Of a DNA stretch of 64,000 bases, positions 62,901 to 64,000 are shown in pieces (position 1 is the first letter of the stretch; each line of letters starts with the position of its first letter). The position numbers were made by a program, and so were the translations under genes. Source of the stretch: Sympetrum striolatum (Eukaryota; Arthropoda; Insecta; Odonata; Libellulidae); NCBI GenBank assembly GCA_947579665.1, contig OX388345.1, forward strand, positions 72,097,454-72,161,453, read 5' to 3'. The notes beneath the pieces are model-generated. The model was not told the DNA's origin. It saw only the letters and a list, made by a program, of their open reading frames with translations, and made no database searches.

Positions 62901-64000
62901 ATCGACTAAGCCTTCGCATACATAACGAGATCATTTTAGAATATACGTTGGTGTTTCTACTTTTTAAGTTTTCGTTACCAGGAGAACTATGGTAATGTGT
63001 CTAAAGAGCAATGCAGCCACACTAATCAATTCGAGCTGATAAAATTTGATTCTGCATAGAAAGAGAAACGAAAATTAGGCTTTCCAACGACGAAAGATTG
63101 AACAAATTAAAAAATAGACTGTCATCCACATGAAAATGCTTCATATATCTGCAAATCATGGGAAACAAATAACTAAGTCTTTACAAATGCTTCGAAAATA
63201 ATTAATTAAACCAGAAATGACAGGAAAAACAAATTTTTATCAATAGTGAAATACCTTGATATCATACAACACAGAAATGTTTTTATATCCTACCTCTTAA
63301 ATGAGTTCTCAAGTATCAATTGATAACATTCCATTAATCACTCGCTTACAATGGTTTCCAGCGAACGCTTCGGAAATTCGATATTTTTGTTGTAAATGAA
63401 TACGTCCTAAAAACTGAACGAATCCAAGTTCTGGATAGGATTCGACTATTGATCGCAAAATAACACAAAGTCAAGCCGATTCGTAAAATCGTAATTGGAT
63501 AACAAAATTACTCGGTACTGTAGATTCAAATGGATGTTAATGGAACATCAAATTACAACACTGATGTGACTATTCGGGCGCACTTCATGAGTTAAGACTA
63601 TAGAGATTAACGCAAAAATCACAATAATATTGAAATCATAGAATAAGCTTCAATTATATTAAATAATTATTTATTTCTAAATCGGCTCTGTATAGTTTGT
63701 TCGCCATTTAAAATCAATTCGACTTAGTAACGAAACTACGCTTTTGAATCTTGTTCAGCCTTAATATTAAAATCATATAAATAATCGAAATGAACAATAG
63801 TTTAAATGGAGAAATAGTTAATAAATTATAAAAACAAATAATAACTATTCTATGATATTTTAGTGCATTCATTTATGAAAGATGAAGATTGATTTTTAAT
63901 GAATTGGATATTGGAATTGTACGATCATATTAAACGATCCGAAAAGAAGATTATAGCGAAGATCACAAAAGTTATTACAAAAAGAGAATAGATGAATGCT
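59907..64000 (-). other. Upstream intron of the NOS1AP gene (partial); no exon seen
   Basis: This is the sequence 5' of the exon on the minus strand. It begins at the acceptor AG (59907-59908) behind a pyrimidine-rich tract. I looked for the preceding PTB exons (FKAK-type basic stretch, WTWDESK-type motif, DPIYR end) and saw none, so the intron probably continues beyond the window. Short open frames at 61438-61777 and 61967-62158 have no recognisable similarity. A GC-richer patch at 62680-62860 shows neither coding similarity nor an obvious repeat. The rest is AT-rich and featureless by eye. Confidence 0.6.

Overview
The window reads as nuclear DNA of an arthropod, most likely an insect with a large genome and long introns. 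The grounds are AT-rich non-coding sequence with scattered CpG-containing GC-richer patches, eukaryotic splice signals, retroelement debris (an LTR with a tRNA primer-binding site, tRNA-like Pol III units, a retroelement-type 3' end) and one exon of a conserved animal adaptor gene. No species can be named from sequence alone. There are no bacterial operons, ribosome binding sites or CRISPR arrays, and nearly all open frames are chance.

The only convincing protein-coding sequence is a 109-bp internal exon on the minus strand at 59798-59906. It encodes 36 residues of the PTB/PID domain of the NOS1AP (CAPON) family and has a good acceptor and donor. Transcription runs right to left, so 59907-64000 is upstream intron. 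At least part, and possibly all, of 1-59797 is the downstream intron. I found no neighbouring NOS1AP exon by eye, which would fit very long introns.

Layout: 1-9.8 kb is non-coding, with a 100-bp nested hairpin (6581-6680) and an 88-nt hairpin (9166-9253). At 9838-10241 there is an isolated LTR whose right end carries two extra copies of an LTR-end plus tRNA-His-type primer-binding-site module. 10.2-19.1 kb holds CpG-rich patches, the largest at 17.74-19.08 kb. A 95-bp tandem duplication lies at 19498-19687. At 23225-24230, flanked by an 11-bp direct repeat, is a composite of two direct and one inverted copy of a 306-bp unit. Each copy contains a near-complete tRNA-like cloverleaf with A box, B box and T6 terminator, and part of the composite forms a perfect 755-bp palindrome. 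Next to it (24291-24413) is a short inverted-repeat element enclosing a hammerhead-ribozyme-like core. Related cores lie at 26041-26080 and 33083-33116, with weaker ones elsewhere. 35-58 kb contains decayed tRNA-like SINE heads, a (ATT)n-tailed retroelement end (39973-40200), paired diverged repeats and purine-rich tracts. The NOS1AP exon lies near the right end.

The pieces do not form one pathway. The picture is a giant intron (or intron plus flank) of a signalling-adaptor gene colonised by non-autonomous retroelements. The most unusual are the palindromic tRNA-like composite, the LTR with a reiterated priming junction, and the hammerhead-like repeat family.
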